DNA of 64,000 nucleotides from Mycobacterium sp. SMC-4 (GTDB taxonomy: Bacteria; Actinomycetota; Actinomycetes; Mycobacteriales; Mycobacteriaceae): the NCBI RefSeq assembly GCF_025263265.1, contig NZ_CP079869.1, positions 2,914,001 through 2,978,000 of the forward strand, written 5' to 3'. Within the stretch, counting starts at the first letter, position 1; every line of letters starts with the position of its first letter. Below, one piece after another: positions 1-12,435 of the stretch. The notes under the pieces were generated by a model. That model saw only the letters and a program-made list of their open reading frames with translations. It searched no databases and was not told the origin of the DNA. Made by a program: the position numbers and the translations under genes.

Positions 1-1063
1 CACCCGTGATGATGGCGTCGTTGGTCATCAGGTGACCGACGTTGCGGACGAACAACAGGCTGCGGCCGGGCAGGGTGACCTCTCCGCCGTCCGGCCGGGT
101 GTAGGTGCGGTCGCTGTTGAGGACGCGGGTGAAGGTCTTGCCGCCCTTGCTGACCTCTTCGGACAGGTCGCCGCGGTTGAGCCCGAGCCAGTTGCGGTAG
201 CCGAGCACCTTGTCGGGCGCGTCGACGGCGGCGACGGAGTCTTCGAAGTCCATGATCGTGGTGATCGCCGACTCCAGCACGACGTCCTGGATCCCGGCCT
301 TGTCGGTCTTGCCGATCGGGGAGTCGGGGTCGATCAGGATCTCGATGTGCAGACCGTTGTTGACCAGCAGCACCGATGCCGGCGACGCGGTGTCACCGGT
401 ATGACCGGCGAACCGCTGCGGATCGCGCAGGCCGGCGGCCCCTCCGTCGTCCAGAGTGGCGAACAGCCGGCCGTCGTCCACCGTCAGACCGGTGATGTCC
501 GCCCACGAGCCCGACTCCAACGGCGCGGCGGTGTCGAGGAAGCGCCGGGCGTAGGCGATGACCTTGTCACCGCGCACCTTGTTGTAGGACGTACCGGGCT
601 CGGCGCCGCCGTCGGTCGGGATGACGTCGGTGCCGTACAGCGCGTCGTAGAGCGAGCCCCAGCGGGCGTTGGCGGCGTTGAGCGCGAAGCGTGCGTTGAG
701 GATCGGCACCACCAGCTGCGGGCCTGCGGTGCTGGTGATCTCGTCGTCGACGCCGGCAGTGGTGATGGTGAAATCGTCAGGTTCGGGCTGCAGATAACCG
801 ATGTCGGTGAGGAACTGCTGGTACTCGTCGGCGTCGAAGGGACCGATCACCCGCGCCCGGTGCCACTTGTCGATCTGCGCCTGCAGCTCGTCGCGTCGAG
901 CCAGCAACTCCACATTCTTGGGGGTCAGGTCGGCGACAACCTTGTCCACGCCGGACCAGAACGTGTCGGGGTCGATGTCGGTGCCGGGCAACGCCTCGTT
1001 GTTGATGAAGTCGTACAGCTCAGGGGCGACGCGCAGGTTGCCCACCGTCACGCGATCGGCCAT
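1..1063 (-). CDS. glcB: Malate synthase G, N-terminal part (runs off window)
   Basis: Condenses glyoxylate with acetyl-CoA to malate in the glyoxylate shunt; cytosolic. About 354 N-terminal residues are visible, beginning [19 protein letters not shown], and the rest lies left of base 1. The reading frame stays open to the window edge. Segments typical of the G-type enzyme are seen: [24 protein letters not shown], the [16 protein letters not shown] stretch of the barrel core, and [14 protein letters not shown]. The ATG at 1063 has a strong Shine-Dalgarno (AGGGAGGA) just upstream. In M. tuberculosis glcB (Rv1837c) sits in the same neighbourhood. Truncation is only by the window edge. Confidence 0.95.
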   Translation of the reverse strand, partial: MADRVTVGNLRVAPELYDFINNEALPGTDIDPDTFWSGVDKVVADLTPKNVELLARRDELQAQIDKWHRARVIGPFDADEYQQFLTDIGYLQPEPDDFTITTAGVDDEITSTAGPQLVVPILNARFALNAANARWGSLYDALYGTDVIPTDGGAEPGTSYNKVRGDKVIAYARRFLDTAAPLESGSWADITGLTVDDGRLFATLDDGGAAGLRDPQRFAGHTGDTASPASVLLVNNGLHIEILIDPDSPIGKTDKAGIQDVVLESAITTIMDFEDSVAAVDAPDKVLGYRNWLGLNRGDLSEEVSKGGKTFTRVLNSDRTYTRPDGGEVTLPGRSLLFVRNVGHLMTNDAIITG

Positions 1064-1144
1064 GATTCCTCCCTTGTTTGCACGCGCCTTCACGCGCCTG
1101 CAGTCTGCGGTTCGTCGAACCAGCTTACCCAGCGGTAACTGGGC

Positions 1145-2071
1145 CTATTCCCCGGCCGCAGGGGCACCCAACGCGCGGCAGCGCGCCAGCAGGCGGGCGC
1201 GCAACGGCGCAGCCCGCTCGGTGACGGCCTGCTGCGCCGCGGCGTATGCACGCCGGCCGGCCGGTGTTTCCACGGCGATCGGCGCAAATCCGTATTCACC
1301 CAGGTCGTAGGGACTCGCTCGCATGTCGAGCACCCGGGCCTCGACGGCGAGCTCGAAACAGTCGAGCACCAGGTCGGTCTCGATCAGCGGGCCCAGCTTG
1401 AACGCCCACTTGTAGAGATCCATGCCGGCGTGCACGCAGCCGGGTTGCTCATGGCCGATCTGCGACGACCGGGTCAGGGCGTGCTGGTTTCGCCCGGCGG
1501 CCGGCTCGGTGAAGAACCGATAGGCGTCGAAATGGCTGCAGCGCAACGGCATCGATTCGACGACTGCATCGGTATCGGAGGCGCTGAGCCGCATCGGGAT
1601 GCGGTGGCGCGCGCGGGGGGACCGGTAGACCATCGCCCATTCGTGCAGACCGAAGCAGTTGAATCGGGCCGGCCGAGCTGCGGTGGCGGCCAGCAGGTCG
1701 GCGATGAACGCCACAGCGCTGACGCGGGCGTGAAGATAGTCACTGCTGACCGTGACGCCGTCGGGATGCTCGGTGTAGCCGGTGCGGTGCAGATAGCCGC
1801 GCGCCGCGTGACCGCCGAGGACGATTCCGTGGCCGGGATGCCACCGCCGTAGCTGGCCGGGTCGAAGGCTGTAGTAGGTGAACAGGAAGTCGTAGACCGG
1901 ATGGGGCCCACCGCGGGCTGCCAGCACGGGTTCGAGCACCGTATCGGCGCGGCGCCGGTGTGCTTCGGCACGGGGGAGCCAATCGGCGGGGGAAAGTACC
2001 ACGGCGGGCCGCGCATCAGCTACCGCGGCGGGCCGCGCATCAGCTACCGCGGCGGGCCGCGCGTCACACAC
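1145..2071 (-). CDS. Conserved actinobacterial protein, often annotated 3-methyladenine DNA glycosylase
   Basis: About 308 residues if read from the GTG at 2071. That GTG overlaps the stop of the upstream CBS-domain gene by 8 nt (GTGTGTGA), suggesting translational coupling. A second in-frame GTG at 2002 (MVLSPADWLPRAEAH) would give 285 residues and skips a repeated DARPAAVA segment; it may be the ancestral start. The body shows HPVYDFLFTYYSLRPGQLRRW, which I recall from actinobacterial proteins carried in databases as 3-methyladenine DNA glycosylase. I see no helix-hairpin-helix or other proven catalytic motif, so the enzymatic label is weak. Conserved stretches include HPGHGIVLGG, CFGLHEWAMVY, GCVHAGMDLYKWA and a C-terminal AYAAAQQAVTERAAPLR helix. 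Confidence 0.6.
   Translation of the reverse strand: MCDARPAAVADARPAAVADARPAVVLSPADWLPRAEAHRRRADTVLEPVLAARGGPHPVYDFLFTYYSLRPGQLRRWHPGHGIVLGGHAARGYLHRTGYTEHPDGVTVSSDYLHARVSAVAFIADLLAATAARPARFNCFGLHEWAMVYRSPRARHRIPMRLSASDTDAVVESMPLRCSHFDAYRFFTEPAAGRNQHALTRSSQIGHEQPGCVHAGMDLYKWAFKLGPLIETDLVLDCFELAVEARVLDMRASPYDLGEYGFAPIAVETPAGRRAYAAAQQAVTERAAPLRARLLARCRALGAPAAGE
1994..2065 (-). repeat. Three tandem 24-bp repeats at the start of a CDS
   Basis: Three consecutive 24-base units on the minus strand, each starting GAYGCGCGGCCCGCCG, encode [16 protein letters not shown] and DARPAVVL. Copies 1 and 2 differ by one base (GAC/GAT); copy 3 diverges at its end. The array lies exactly between the two candidate start codons (2071 and 2002) of the glycosylase-like gene and directly after the stop of the upstream gene. 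Confidence 0.9.
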
Positions 2072-3125
2072 GGTGGGTGCCGTCGCGAACGGTACCGACA
2101 AGGTCCTCGACCAGGTCTTCGAGCGCGACCATCGCACTGACTGTCCCATCGGTGCTGGTCACCAGCGCGAGATGGCTGTTGGTACGGCGCAGCCGCGACA
2201 GCGCGTCCGGCAGTGGCAACGACGCCGGCACCCGGGGCAGCGGCCGCACCATCGACCAGTCGACCACGGCCGAACCCTCGGGTGTGCGGTTGAACAGTGG
2301 CAGCACGTCTTTGATGTGAACGAAGCCGACATAGGTGCCGGTGTCGTCGGTCACCGGGAACCTGGAATAACCGGTCTCGCGCAGCGCCTCCTCCAGGGCC
2401 CGCACCGTCGGACCGGAACCGTGTTGGGCGGCCGGTACCGCGCGTATGCGGTGCAGCGGGATCGCGACGTCGTTGACGCTGCGGTTGCGGATCTGCAGCG
2501 CCCTGGTCAGACGGCTGTGCTCCTCGGGGTCGAGCAGCCCCTCCGACAGCGACTCGGCGATCATCTCCGACAGTTCGACCGTCGAGACGGTGACCTCGAG
2601 TTCGTCCTTGGGCTCCACGCCGCAACTGCGCAGGATGAAGTTGGCGCACCAGTTGTAGAACGCGATGAACGGGCGTGCTGCCCGCATGTAGACCAGGTAG
2701 ACGGGGATGAGCAGCATCGCCGTCGACTCGGGGCCGGCGATCGCGATGTTCTTGGGCACCATCTCGCCGAGCAGCACGTGCAATGTCACCACGATCGACA
2801 GCGCCACCAGGAACGACACGGTGTGCAGCAGCGCGTCGGGGATGCCGAGCAGACCGAACGGCTTCTCGAACAGGTGCGCCACCGCGGGTTCGGCGACCCG
2901 ACCCAGCAGGATCGAGCAGATGGTGATGCCGAGTTGGGCGCCGGCCAGCATCAACGACAGGTTCTCACCGGCCCGGATCACCGTGACCGCACTGCGTTTG
3001 CCCTGTTCGGCGAGCGCCTCGAGGCGGTCTCGGCGTGCCGAGATCAACGCGAACTCCGAGGCCACGAAGAACGCGTTGGCCGCCAGCAGCACGAAGGTCA
3101 GCAACACTCCGAACACGTCACCCAC
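2064..3125 (-). CDS. CNNM/CBS-domain membrane protein (HlyC/CorC family), shorter paralogue
   Basis: 353 residues, GTG start at 3125 overlapping the stop of the upstream paralogue by 8 nt. The N-terminal half is a DUF21/CNNM membrane module with about four hydrophobic segments ([61 protein letters not shown]; a segment around [26 protein letters not shown]). It is followed by two CBS domains (roughly 200-350: [25 protein letters not shown] and [25 protein letters not shown]). No C-terminal CorC_HlyC transporter-associated domain follows, unlike its neighbour. Family members are linked to Mg2+/Co2+ homeostasis; M. tuberculosis Rv1841c occupies this place. The actual substrate cannot be read from sequence. 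Confidence 0.88.
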   Translation of the reverse strand: MGDVFGVLLTFVLLAANAFFVASEFALISARRDRLEALAEQGKRSAVTVIRAGENLSLMLAGAQLGITICSILLGRVAEPAVAHLFEKPFGLLGIPDALLHTVSFLVALSIVVTLHVLLGEMVPKNIAIAGPESTAMLLIPVYLVYMRAARPFIAFYNWCANFILRSCGVEPKDELEVTVSTVELSEMIAESLSEGLLDPEEHSRLTRALQIRNRSVNDVAIPLHRIRAVPAAQHGSGPTVRALEEALRETGYSRFPVTDDTGTYVGFVHIKDVLPLFNRTPEGSAVVDWSMVRPLPRVPASLPLPDALSRLRRTNSHLALVTSTDGTVSAMVALEDLVEDLVGTVRDGTHRV

Positions 3126-4470
3126 GGCTGTCTCCGCCGGGTCCGAGTTCGGTCAGCCGCAGTGTGTCGATGCGCCGGCCGTCCATTCTGATCACCGTCG
3201 CACGCCACCGCGCGGGCTCCTGGGGCCCGTCAGGGTCGAACGCGGTCAATTCCACCGACTCTCCTTCTTCGGGGATGTGGCCGAGCTTCTCCAACACCAG
3301 GCCACCGATGGTTTCGTAATCGCCTTCAGGCGCCCGGAACTCGGTGTTCTCGGCGACCTCGTCGATGCGCAGTAGTCCGGAGACCTGCCAGCCGCGTCCC
3401 GCCTGCACCACGTCGGGAGGCTCGACGTCGTGCTCATCGCGGACGTCGCCGACGATCTCCTCGATGAGGTCCTCCACGGTCACCATGCCGGCGGTGCCGC
3501 CGTATTCGTCGACCACCAGCGCGGTCTGAAGTCCGTTGGCGCGCACCTCGGCCATCACCGCGTCACCGTCGAGGGTGGACGGCACTTTGGTGACCGGGAG
3601 GGCGAGGTCGGCCAACCGGGTGCTGGCCCGCTTGTCCTGGGGGATTGCGAAGATCTGTTTGACGTGCGCGACGCCGATGGTCTCGTCGAGGTCGCCGCGG
3701 ATGATCGGGAACCGGGAGTGCCCGGTACGGACCGCGGCGTCGCTGAGATCGAGCACCGTGTCGTCGGCTTCGAGGGTGTCGATCTTGGAGCGCGGCGTCA
3801 TCAATTCCTCGGCGGTGCGCACGCCGAACTGCAGCGAACGGTCCACCAGCACCGCGGTCACCGGATCGAGTGCGCCACTCTGCGCTGAGGACCGGACCAG
3901 CGAGACGAGCTCCTGCGGGGAGCGCGCCGAGCGCAGTTCCTCGGCCGGTTCGATGCCCATGCGGCGCAGGATCCAGTTCGCGGTGCCGTTGGTGAGCCGA
4001 ATCAGCGGGGTGAACAGAAACGAGAACATCAGCTGTGGGCCGGCCGACCAGCGCGCGGTCGGGACGGGTCGGGCCACCGCGAGGTTCTTGGGTACCAGTT
4101 CGCCGAACACCATGGACAGCGACGTCGCGAACAGGATGGCCAATGCCAGCGCCAGCCCGCTGGTGAGGTTTTCCGGGACACGTAGCGCACTCAGGCCGGG
4201 CGCGATGAGTCTGGCCACCACGGGTTCGGCCAGAAAGCCGGTGGCCAGCGTGGTGATCGAGATGCCGACCTGGGCGCCGGACAGTTGAGTGGACAGCGTG
4301 CGGTGGGCCCGCTGCACCATCTGGTCTCGCCGATGACCGCTGCGCGCGTTGGCGTCCACGGTGCTGCGCTCCAGTGCGGTCAGCGAGAACTCGGCGGCGA
4401 CGAAAACCGCGGTCCCGGCCGTCAGCAGCGCGAACGCCATCAGCGGCAGCACCGACATCACGACGTTCAC
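3118..4470 (-). CDS. CNNM/CBS/CorC_HlyC membrane protein, longer paralogue
   Basis: 450 residues from a GTG at 4470; an ATG 12 bases further in (MSVLPLMAF) is an alternative. Domain order: DUF21/CNNM with about four membrane segments (to about residue 190, including [14 protein letters not shown]), two CBS domains (about 205-335, ending [27 protein letters not shown]), then a CorC_HlyC transporter-associated domain (about 345-430: [18 protein letters not shown] ... [22 protein letters not shown]). Forms an operon with the shorter paralogue (8-nt overlap) and then the glycosylase-like gene. The pair corresponds to M. tuberculosis Rv1842c/Rv1841c. Two unequal CNNM subunits in one operon suggest a heteromer, which is inference. 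Confidence 0.9.
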   Translation of the reverse strand: MNVVMSVLPLMAFALLTAGTAVFVAAEFSLTALERSTVDANARSGHRRDQMVQRAHRTLSTQLSGAQVGISITTLATGFLAEPVVARLIAPGLSALRVPENLTSGLALALAILFATSLSMVFGELVPKNLAVARPVPTARWSAGPQLMFSFLFTPLIRLTNGTANWILRRMGIEPAEELRSARSPQELVSLVRSSAQSGALDPVTAVLVDRSLQFGVRTAEELMTPRSKIDTLEADDTVLDLSDAAVRTGHSRFPIIRGDLDETIGVAHVKQIFAIPQDKRASTRLADLALPVTKVPSTLDGDAVMAEVRANGLQTALVVDEYGGTAGMVTVEDLIEEIVGDVRDEHDVEPPDVVQAGRGWQVSGLLRIDEVAENTEFRAPEGDYETIGGLVLEKLGHIPEEGESVELTAFDPDGPQEPARWRATVIRMDGRRIDTLRLTELGPGGDSRG

Positions 4471-4815
4471 CGCATCACCCCGCGGGCAGGGTCACAGAAG
4501 CCGGGCCGGATGCCCGGCTGACTAGAGGAGGGTTCAGCGTCGGTGGGCTCGCGACCGGGCCGCTCGGTGTGTTCGGCCGGCTCGACCGAGCCTCCCCCTA
4601 GTGCCTGCGGCACCTGGTCCCTTTCGTCGTGGCGCTGGACTGACCCGCGGCCAGCGAAGGTGGCGCGAATCGGAATCTATGACCCTCACATGTTAACGCC
4701 CCTGGTCCCGGCACCCGGCTCCGATCCGCATTGGTGAGGCTGTCCTCACCCCAGTGGTAAGTTGCCGGAAAGGCGCGACCGACGACGGCATTGCTGGAAA
4801 GGCGAAGACGCGCAG
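4471..4815. other. Intergenic region between divergent CorC-like and fbpA genes
   Basis: 345 bases without a convincing gene. Contents seen: a short perfect hairpin AGCCGGGC-N5-GCCCGGCT at 4499-4519 in what would be the 5' leader of the minus-strand CorC-like gene, and an IdeR-box-like palindrome at 4730-4748 in front of fbpA. The leader of the minus-strand gene could be long; I compared it by eye with the M-box magnesium riboswitch and did not find its conserved blocks. Confidence 0.6.
4730..4748 (+). promoter_or_regulatory. Candidate IdeR iron box upstream of fbpABC
   Basis: ATTGGTGAGGCTGTCCTCA matches the degenerate IdeR/DtxR consensus TWAGGTWAGSCTWACCTWA at 13 of 19 positions. It contains a perfect inverted repeat GGTGAGG-CTGT-CCTCACC. 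It lies 68-86 bases upstream of the fbpA ATG, a fitting place for Fe2+-dependent repression of a ferric-ion importer. Confidence 0.6.
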
Positions 4816-5844
4816 ATGATGAAATCGATGACCCGGTGGGCCGGTGCTCTCGGAATGACAGTCGCGATGCTGGTTTCCACCGCGTGCGGCTCACCGTCCG
4901 AGGACCAGAACGGCAACAAGATCGTGGTGTACTCGGGGCGCAGCGAAGAGTTGATCGCGCCGTTGCTCGAACAGTTCACGACCGACACCGGCATCGAGGT
5001 CGAGGCCCGCTTCGCGGGGTCGGGCGAGATGGCCGCCCAGCTGCTCACCGAAGGCGACAGGTCACCCGCCGACGTCTTCCTGTCGCAGGATGCCGGCGCG
5101 CTCGGCGCGGTGTCCAAGGCCGGCCTGTTGGCGCCGTTGGACCCGCAGATCGTCGAGGCAGTGGCCGCGCAGTTCGCCGCCGCCGACGGCACCTGGGTGG
5201 GCGTCTCCGGCCGCGCCCGAGTGATCGTCTACAACCCGAGGCTGGTCCCCGATCCGCCCGACACCATCGACGAGCTGTTGGCACCGCAGTGGCGGGGCCA
5301 GGTCGGCTTCGCGCCCAGCAACGCCTCATGGCAGGCATTCGTCACCGGCCTGCGGGTGCTGCGCGGTGAAGACGGCGCCGAGCAGTGGTTGCGCGCCTTC
5401 AAGGCCCAGGACCCCCAGGTCTTCGAAAACAACGTGGCGATTCGTGATGCCGTCGACGCCGGCCAGCTCCCGTTGGGTCTGTCCAACCACTACTACCTCT
5501 ACGAGCTCATCGCGGCCAGAGGTGCCGAGGCGGTGACGGCGCAGAACCAGTTCATGGCGCCGGGGGATCCCGGTGGCTTGATCAACGTCGCCGGTGTCGG
5601 GGTTTTGAAGTCCGCACCCAATCCTGAAGGGGCGCAACGTTTCGCGGCGTACCTGGTCGAAGAGTCGGCGCAGCGTTACTTCGCCGAGGAGACGGCTGAG
5701 TACCCGTTGGCGGCGGGGGTGGCGCCGACGGCGGCGATGCCGCCGCTGGACTCTTTGCAACCACCGGCGGTCGACCTGTCCGACCTTGACGACATCGAGG
5801 CCACCCAGGAACTGCTGGTCGAGACCGGTCTTTTGACCAACTGA
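4816..5844 (+). CDS. fbpA: Ferric iron ABC transporter substrate-binding lipoprotein (FbpA/FutA type)
   Basis: 342 residues from ATG 4816. Residues 1-23 are a signal peptide ending VSTA before Cys24, a lipobox, so the protein is probably membrane-tethered outside the cytoplasmic membrane. The mature chain begins with the class signature KIVVYSGRSEELIAPLLEQF and carries the adjacent tyrosines at about 226-227 (SNHYYLYEL), which bind Fe3+ in FbpA/FutA proteins. This separates it from molybdate or thiamine binders. It starts a three-gene operon: 6 nt separate it from the permease. An IdeR-like box precedes it. 'fbp' here means ferric binding protein, not the fibronectin-binding antigen 85 genes. 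Confidence 0.88.
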   Translation: MMKSMTRWAGALGMTVAMLVSTACGSPSEDQNGNKIVVYSGRSEELIAPLLEQFTTDTGIEVEARFAGSGEMAAQLLTEGDRSPADVFLSQDAGALGAVSKAGLLAPLDPQIVEAVAAQFAAADGTWVGVSGRARVIVYNPRLVPDPPDTIDELLAPQWRGQVGFAPSNASWQAFVTGLRVLRGEDGAEQWLRAFKAQDPQVFENNVAIRDAVDAGQLPLGLSNHYYLYELIAARGAEAVTAQNQFMAPGDPGGLINVAGVGVLKSAPNPEGAQRFAAYLVEESAQRYFAEETAEYPLAAGVAPTAAMPPLDSLQPPAVDLSDLDDIEATQELLVETGLLTN

Positions 5845-5850
5845 CCCGGC

Positions 5851-7384
5851 GTGTCGGTCACCGCGGGCCGCCGCCCGCCCGCGCCGCTGGTCGTCGCGGC
5901 GGCGGTGGTGGCCGCTGCGACGCTGATTCCGCTGGTCTATCTCGGCGAACGCGCGTTGCAACGCGGCTGGTCGTTCGTCGTCGACGAACTGATCCAACCA
6001 CGCACCGCAGCGCTGGTGGGTCGTTCGCTGTTGCTGGTGGTGGTGGTCACCGCGTGCTGCGTCGTGCTGGGAGTGGGCCTGGCGGTGCTGGTGACGCGCA
6101 CCGACATCAGAGCGCGCCGGGTGCTCGCGGTCGCCCTGACGCTGCCCCTGGCCATGCCGAGCTACCTGCTGGCCTACCTGTGGGTGTCGGCTTATCCGAC
6201 GGTGGCCGGGTTCTGGGGATCGGCGCTGGTGCTCACACTGGTCAGCTATCCGCTGGTGCTGTTGACCACGATGGCGGCATTGGCCCGGGTCGATCCCGCC
6301 CAGGAGGAGGTCGCGCGGTCGTTGGGTCTGGGCGGTTGGGCGGTGCTGTTCAAAGTGACACTGCGTCAGTCCCGCGCCGCCATCGCGGCAGGGGCTCTGC
6401 TGGTCGCTCTGTACGTGCTCAGCGATTTCGGTGCGGTCGCGGCCATGCGTTTCGAAGCGTTCACCTGGGTCATCTACGGCGCCTACCGGTCGGGGTTCAA
6501 CCCGTCGCGTGCGGCGGTCCTCTCGCTGGTACTGATGGTGTTCGCGGTCGCGCTGGTGGTGGCCGAGCACCGAGCGCGTGGACGGGCCTCGGCGTCGCGG
6601 GTCGGCGGAGGGTCGCCCAGGCCGGCTCCGCTGAACCGTCTCGGCAGGTGGCGTCCGGTGGCGATGGTGGCACCAGCAGCGGTGCTGGGTGCCGCCGTGG
6701 TGGTGCCGACCCTGGCGCTGGCCGACTGGCTGGTGACCGCGGGACCGCGGTGGGACAGCGCGCAGTGGTTCGATGCGCTGGGATCGACGATCTGGCTCTC
6801 GGCGGCCGCAGCGCTGACCTCGTCGCTGGCGGCGCTGCCGTTGGGTGTGCTCGCGGCCCGGCACCGCGACCGCGCCACCCGGATGCTGGAAGGGGTCAGC
6901 TACATCGCCCACGGGCTGCCCGCGATCGTCATCGCGATCTCCATGGTTTCGCTGGGAGTGGTGCTGTTGCGGCCGATCTACCAACGCGAACCCTTGCTGA
7001 TTCTGGCCTACACCGTGTTGTTCGTCCCGTTGGCGATCGGTTCGGTGCGGGCGGCGGTGGAAGCCTCGCCGATCCGGCTAGAGGAAGTGGCCCGGGCCCT
7101 GGGCCGCACCCCGCTGCGGGCGTTCAGTACGGTGACCGCGCGGGTGGCCGCCCCCGGGATCGCAGCCGGTGCCGCGCTGGTGTTGTTGACCTGTATGAAG
7201 GAATTGCCGGTGACCCTACTGCTGCATCCCACCGGCACCAACACGCTGGCCACCCGACTGTGGGGCTACAGCTCGGTCAGCGATTACGCGGCCGCGGCGC
7301 CCTATGCGGTGGCGCTGTTGGTGTTCGCCGCGATCCCGACCGCCGTTCTCGGGTTCTGGAGCACCAACGTAGGCGGGGTGCGCA

Positions 7385-7392
<8 letters not shown>
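5851..7392 (+). CDS. fbpB: Ferric iron ABC transporter permease (two fused permease domains)
   Basis: 513 residues from GTG 5851. It has about 12 hydrophobic segments in two homologous halves, each with a binding-protein-dependent transport (EAA) loop: EEVARSLGLGGWAVLFKVTL at about 150-170 and LEEVARALGRTPLRAFSTVT at about 410-430. The tandem-permease organisation is typical of SfuB/FbpB ferric ion importers. It overlaps fbpC by 8 nt. The linker around residue 240-265 is rich in Arg and Gly and probably cytoplasmic. Expected to form the channel with two copies of FbpC. Confidence 0.9.
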
Positions 7393-9880
<2,488 letters not shown>

Positions 9881-9902
9881 CTAGTGTCGTGCCGTTCGCC
9901 CG

Positions 9903-9914
9903 CGAGCAGACGCA
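9903..9914 (+). repeat. 12-bp dispersed motif CGAGCAGACGCA, copy 1
   Basis: Lies in the 50-base gap between the gnd1 stop and the guaB1 start. The same 12-mer recurs at 32091-32102, inverted at 32136-32147, and inverted at 52175-52186. See findings. Confidence 0.7.
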
Positions 9915-9921
9915 AATACCG

Positions 9922-11388
9922 CTAGGCCTGGACCTCGCTGCGGTCCCCGCTCCACAAGGTGTGGAACCGGTCGGCGGGTTGCGCGTCGACGCGTCCATAG
10001 GTGTGTGCACCGAAGTAGTCGCGCAGCCCCTGGGTCAGCGCGGCGGGCAGACGTTCGGTGCGCAGAGCGTCGTAGTAGGACAGTGCAGAGGCAAATCCCG
10101 GGACCGGAATACCCAGCGTGGTAGCCGTCACCACCACGCGACGCCAGCTGTCGATCGCGGCCTCGATGGCCGAGCGGAAGTAGGGCGCGACGATCAGTGT
10201 CGGAAGATCGGGCTGCTCGTCGAAGGCGTCCTTGATCCGGTTGAGGAACTTCGCCCGGATGATGCAGCCGCCGCGCCAGATGGTGGCCAGGTCTCCGGGA
10301 GTGACGTTCCAGCCGTACTCGGCGCTTCCGGCCTGAATCTGGTTGAACCCCTGCGCGTAGGCGACGATCTTGGAGGCGTAGAGCGCCTGCCGCACATCCT
10401 CGACGAATTGCGCTGTGTCGGATGGTTTCTCACCCAGGTGCCCGGATGCCAGGCCGGTGGTGGCCTTGCGCTGGGTCACCGAGCCGGACAGCGCACGGGC
10501 GAAGACCGCCTCGGCGATACCGGTCACCGGGACACCGAGATCGAGCGCTGACTTCACCGTCCACCGGCCGGTGCCCTTCTGCTCGGCCTCATCGACGATG
10601 ACGTCGACGAGCGGCTTACCGGTCTTGGCGTCGGTCTGACGCAACACCTTGGCGGTGATCTCGACCAGGAAACTGTCCAGGTCACCGGCGTTCCACTCGT
10701 CGAACACATCGGCGATCTCGGGGGCCGTCTTGCCCAGCGCGTCGCGCAGCAGCTGATAGGCCTCACCGATGAGCTGCATGTCCGAGTACTCGATGCCGTT
10801 GTGCACCATCTTGACGAAGTGGCCGGCACCGTCGGGGCCGATGTGGGCGCAACAGGGCACCCCGTCGACATGGGCGGAGATCTCCTCGAGCAGCGGTCCC
10901 AGCGACTCGTACGACTCGGCGGGTCCGCCGGGCATGATCGACGGTCCGAGCAGCGCACCTTCCTCGCCGCCGGAGATACCGGCGCCGACAAAGTGCAGAC
11001 CCCGCTCGCGAATCGCCTTCTCCCGCCGGATGGTATCGGTGTAGAGGGCGTTACCGCCGTCGATGATGATGTCGCCGGGTTCCATCGCGTCGGCGAGCTC
11101 GTCGATCACCGCGTCGGTGGGGTCCCCGGCCTTGACCATGATGAGTACCCGGCGCGGTTTCTCCAGCGCATCGAGGAACTCACGGATGCTTTCGGTGCGT
11201 ACGAAGGCCCCTTCGGAACCGTGCTCGGCGATCAGCGCGTCGGTCTTGGCCACCGAACGGTTGTGCAGGGCCACGGTATAGCCGTGCCGGGCGAAGTTGC
11301 GCGCGATGTTCGAGCCCATCACCGCCAAGCCGGTGACACCGATCTGGGCGGTGGCGGTGCCGGCGGGTTCAGACTGCGACGAGGTCAT
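9922..11388 (-). CDS. gnd1: 6-phosphogluconate dehydrogenase, decarboxylating
   Basis: Oxidatively decarboxylates 6-phosphogluconate to ribulose 5-phosphate with NADP+. 488 residues from ATG 11388, the usual length of the long (about 470-490) enzyme. The Rossmann motif GLAVMGSNIARNFARHG is near residue 25 and HNRS follows. The substrate signature IIDGGNALYTDTIRRE and GAGISGGEEGALLGPSIMPGG, and the catalytic KMVHNGIEYSDMQLIGEAY helix, are intact. Corresponds to M. tuberculosis Rv1844c gnd1. Separate from guaB1 by about 50 bases, so possibly cotranscribed. Confidence 0.96.
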   Translation of the reverse strand: MTSSQSEPAGTATAQIGVTGLAVMGSNIARNFARHGYTVALHNRSVAKTDALIAEHGSEGAFVRTESIREFLDALEKPRRVLIMVKAGDPTDAVIDELADAMEPGDIIIDGGNALYTDTIRREKAIRERGLHFVGAGISGGEEGALLGPSIMPGGPAESYESLGPLLEEISAHVDGVPCCAHIGPDGAGHFVKMVHNGIEYSDMQLIGEAYQLLRDALGKTAPEIADVFDEWNAGDLDSFLVEITAKVLRQTDAKTGKPLVDVIVDEAEQKGTGRWTVKSALDLGVPVTGIAEAVFARALSGSVTQRKATTGLASGHLGEKPSDTAQFVEDVRQALYASKIVAYAQGFNQIQAGSAEYGWNVTPGDLATIWRGGCIIRAKFLNRIKDAFDEQPDLPTLIVAPYFRSAIEAAIDSWRRVVVTATTLGIPVPGFASALSYYDALRTERLPAALTQGLRDYFGAHTYGRVDAQPADRFHTLWSGDRSEVQA

Positions 11389-11458
11389 GGACGAAAACCC
11401 TTTCGATTCGGTTACAGCACAACGTCTGGCGCCTGGCGGCGCCGCGGGTGGCTCGTGA

Positions 11459-12421
11459 TCACGCGAAGAACAACAGACGCAGCTCGGTCAGCCACGGCAC
11501 CGCAAAGGCGACGGTCGGCACGACGAGCACCGCTGCTGCGGCCGCATAGGCGCCCGCGGCGAGCAGGCGGCTGTTGGGTGCACCGCCGAGTCGACGCACC
11601 CGCACCAGCGTCGACGGCCCGCCAATGGCCAGTGCGCCACGGGGGGCACGGGCCGAGGCGCAGGCCACCAGGGCGCGGGCCAGCGGTCGGGGACCTGTGG
11701 AGCGCACCGCGGCATCATCGGCGAGCAACTCGATGAGCAGACGCACCGCGGTCAGCGCCTTGGCACTGCGCACCCATCTCGGGAATGCCGTGCGCATCGC
11801 GGTGAACATCTCCAGAACCAGATCATGGCGGGCCCGTAGGTGCGCGTGCTCGTGGGTCAGAATCGCGGTCATCTCCCGGTCGGACAGCGCCTTGACGGCG
11901 CCCTCACTGACCACAACACGGCTGCGCACCCCGGGCAGACAATAGGCCAGCGGCTCGTCGACGTCGAGGATCCGCAAACCGCTGTTGGCCAGCGGCTGGG
12001 GCTGCTGGCAGAGCTGCGGAAGGCTGTCCTGCGAGGCCCCGACGAGGTCGACGACCATCCGGTGATGGGCACGCCGGCGCCGGGTCGCGATGGCGACCCG
12101 CACGATGGAGATGATCAGCCGAGCGCCGATGACCAGGGTCAGGGCCAGGACCACGACGTAGACGCTCCACAGCGGCCAGCCCAGCGTGGCGATAGAGCCG
12201 GTGAGCGTCGCGGTGGGTCGACCGTCCGGGCCGGGCTGGAAGAGGCCCAGCGCGATCGCGATTCCGGCGGAGAATGCCGACAGCACCGCGGCCAGTGCGA
12301 TCGACTGCCAGAGCACGATCGCCGCGCGCGGAGCCCGCATGGGCCAGTCGGCTCGCGCAAGCATCGCAGGCACCGGCCCCGACAGCAGCAGGGCGATGAT
12401 CGTGAAGGCCAGCGCGGACAC
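11459..12421 (-). CDS. M56-family membrane metallopeptidase (BlaR1-like)
   Basis: 320 residues from GTG 12421. Three to four hydrophobic segments (residues 1-20, about 35-55 and 75-105, plus one near the C terminus) flank a zinc-protease domain. The catalytic motif ILTHEHAHLRARHD (HExxH as HEHAH) is at about 185-200. Its partner BlaI lies 14 nt upstream, the standard BlaI-BlaR1 arrangement, but the protein lacks the C-terminal penicillin-binding sensor domain of true BlaR1. It therefore probably cleaves BlaI in response to some other signal. Corresponds to Rv1845c. Confidence 0.88.
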   Translation of the reverse strand: MSALAFTIIALLLSGPVPAMLARADWPMRAPRAAIVLWQSIALAAVLSAFSAGIAIALGLFQPGPDGRPTATLTGSIATLGWPLWSVYVVVLALTLVIGARLIISIVRVAIATRRRRAHHRMVVDLVGASQDSLPQLCQQPQPLANSGLRILDVDEPLAYCLPGVRSRVVVSEGAVKALSDREMTAILTHEHAHLRARHDLVLEMFTAMRTAFPRWVRSAKALTAVRLLIELLADDAAVRSTGPRPLARALVACASARAPRGALAIGGPSTLVRVRRLGGAPNSRLLAAGAYAAAAAVLVVPTVAFAVPWLTELRLLFFA

Positions 12422-12435
12422 GCCGATAGTGTCTC

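Noticed and set aside
32..1138. Plus-strand frame opposite malate synthase
   Set aside because: Low-complexity Val/Gly/Asp/Arg composition typical of the antisense of a GC-rich gene; the minus-strand protein is an unmistakable malate synthase.
4499..4760. Magnesium (M-box) riboswitch in front of the CorC-like gene
   Set aside because: The conserved core blocks and three-helix pattern could not be found by eye; only one short hairpin is present.
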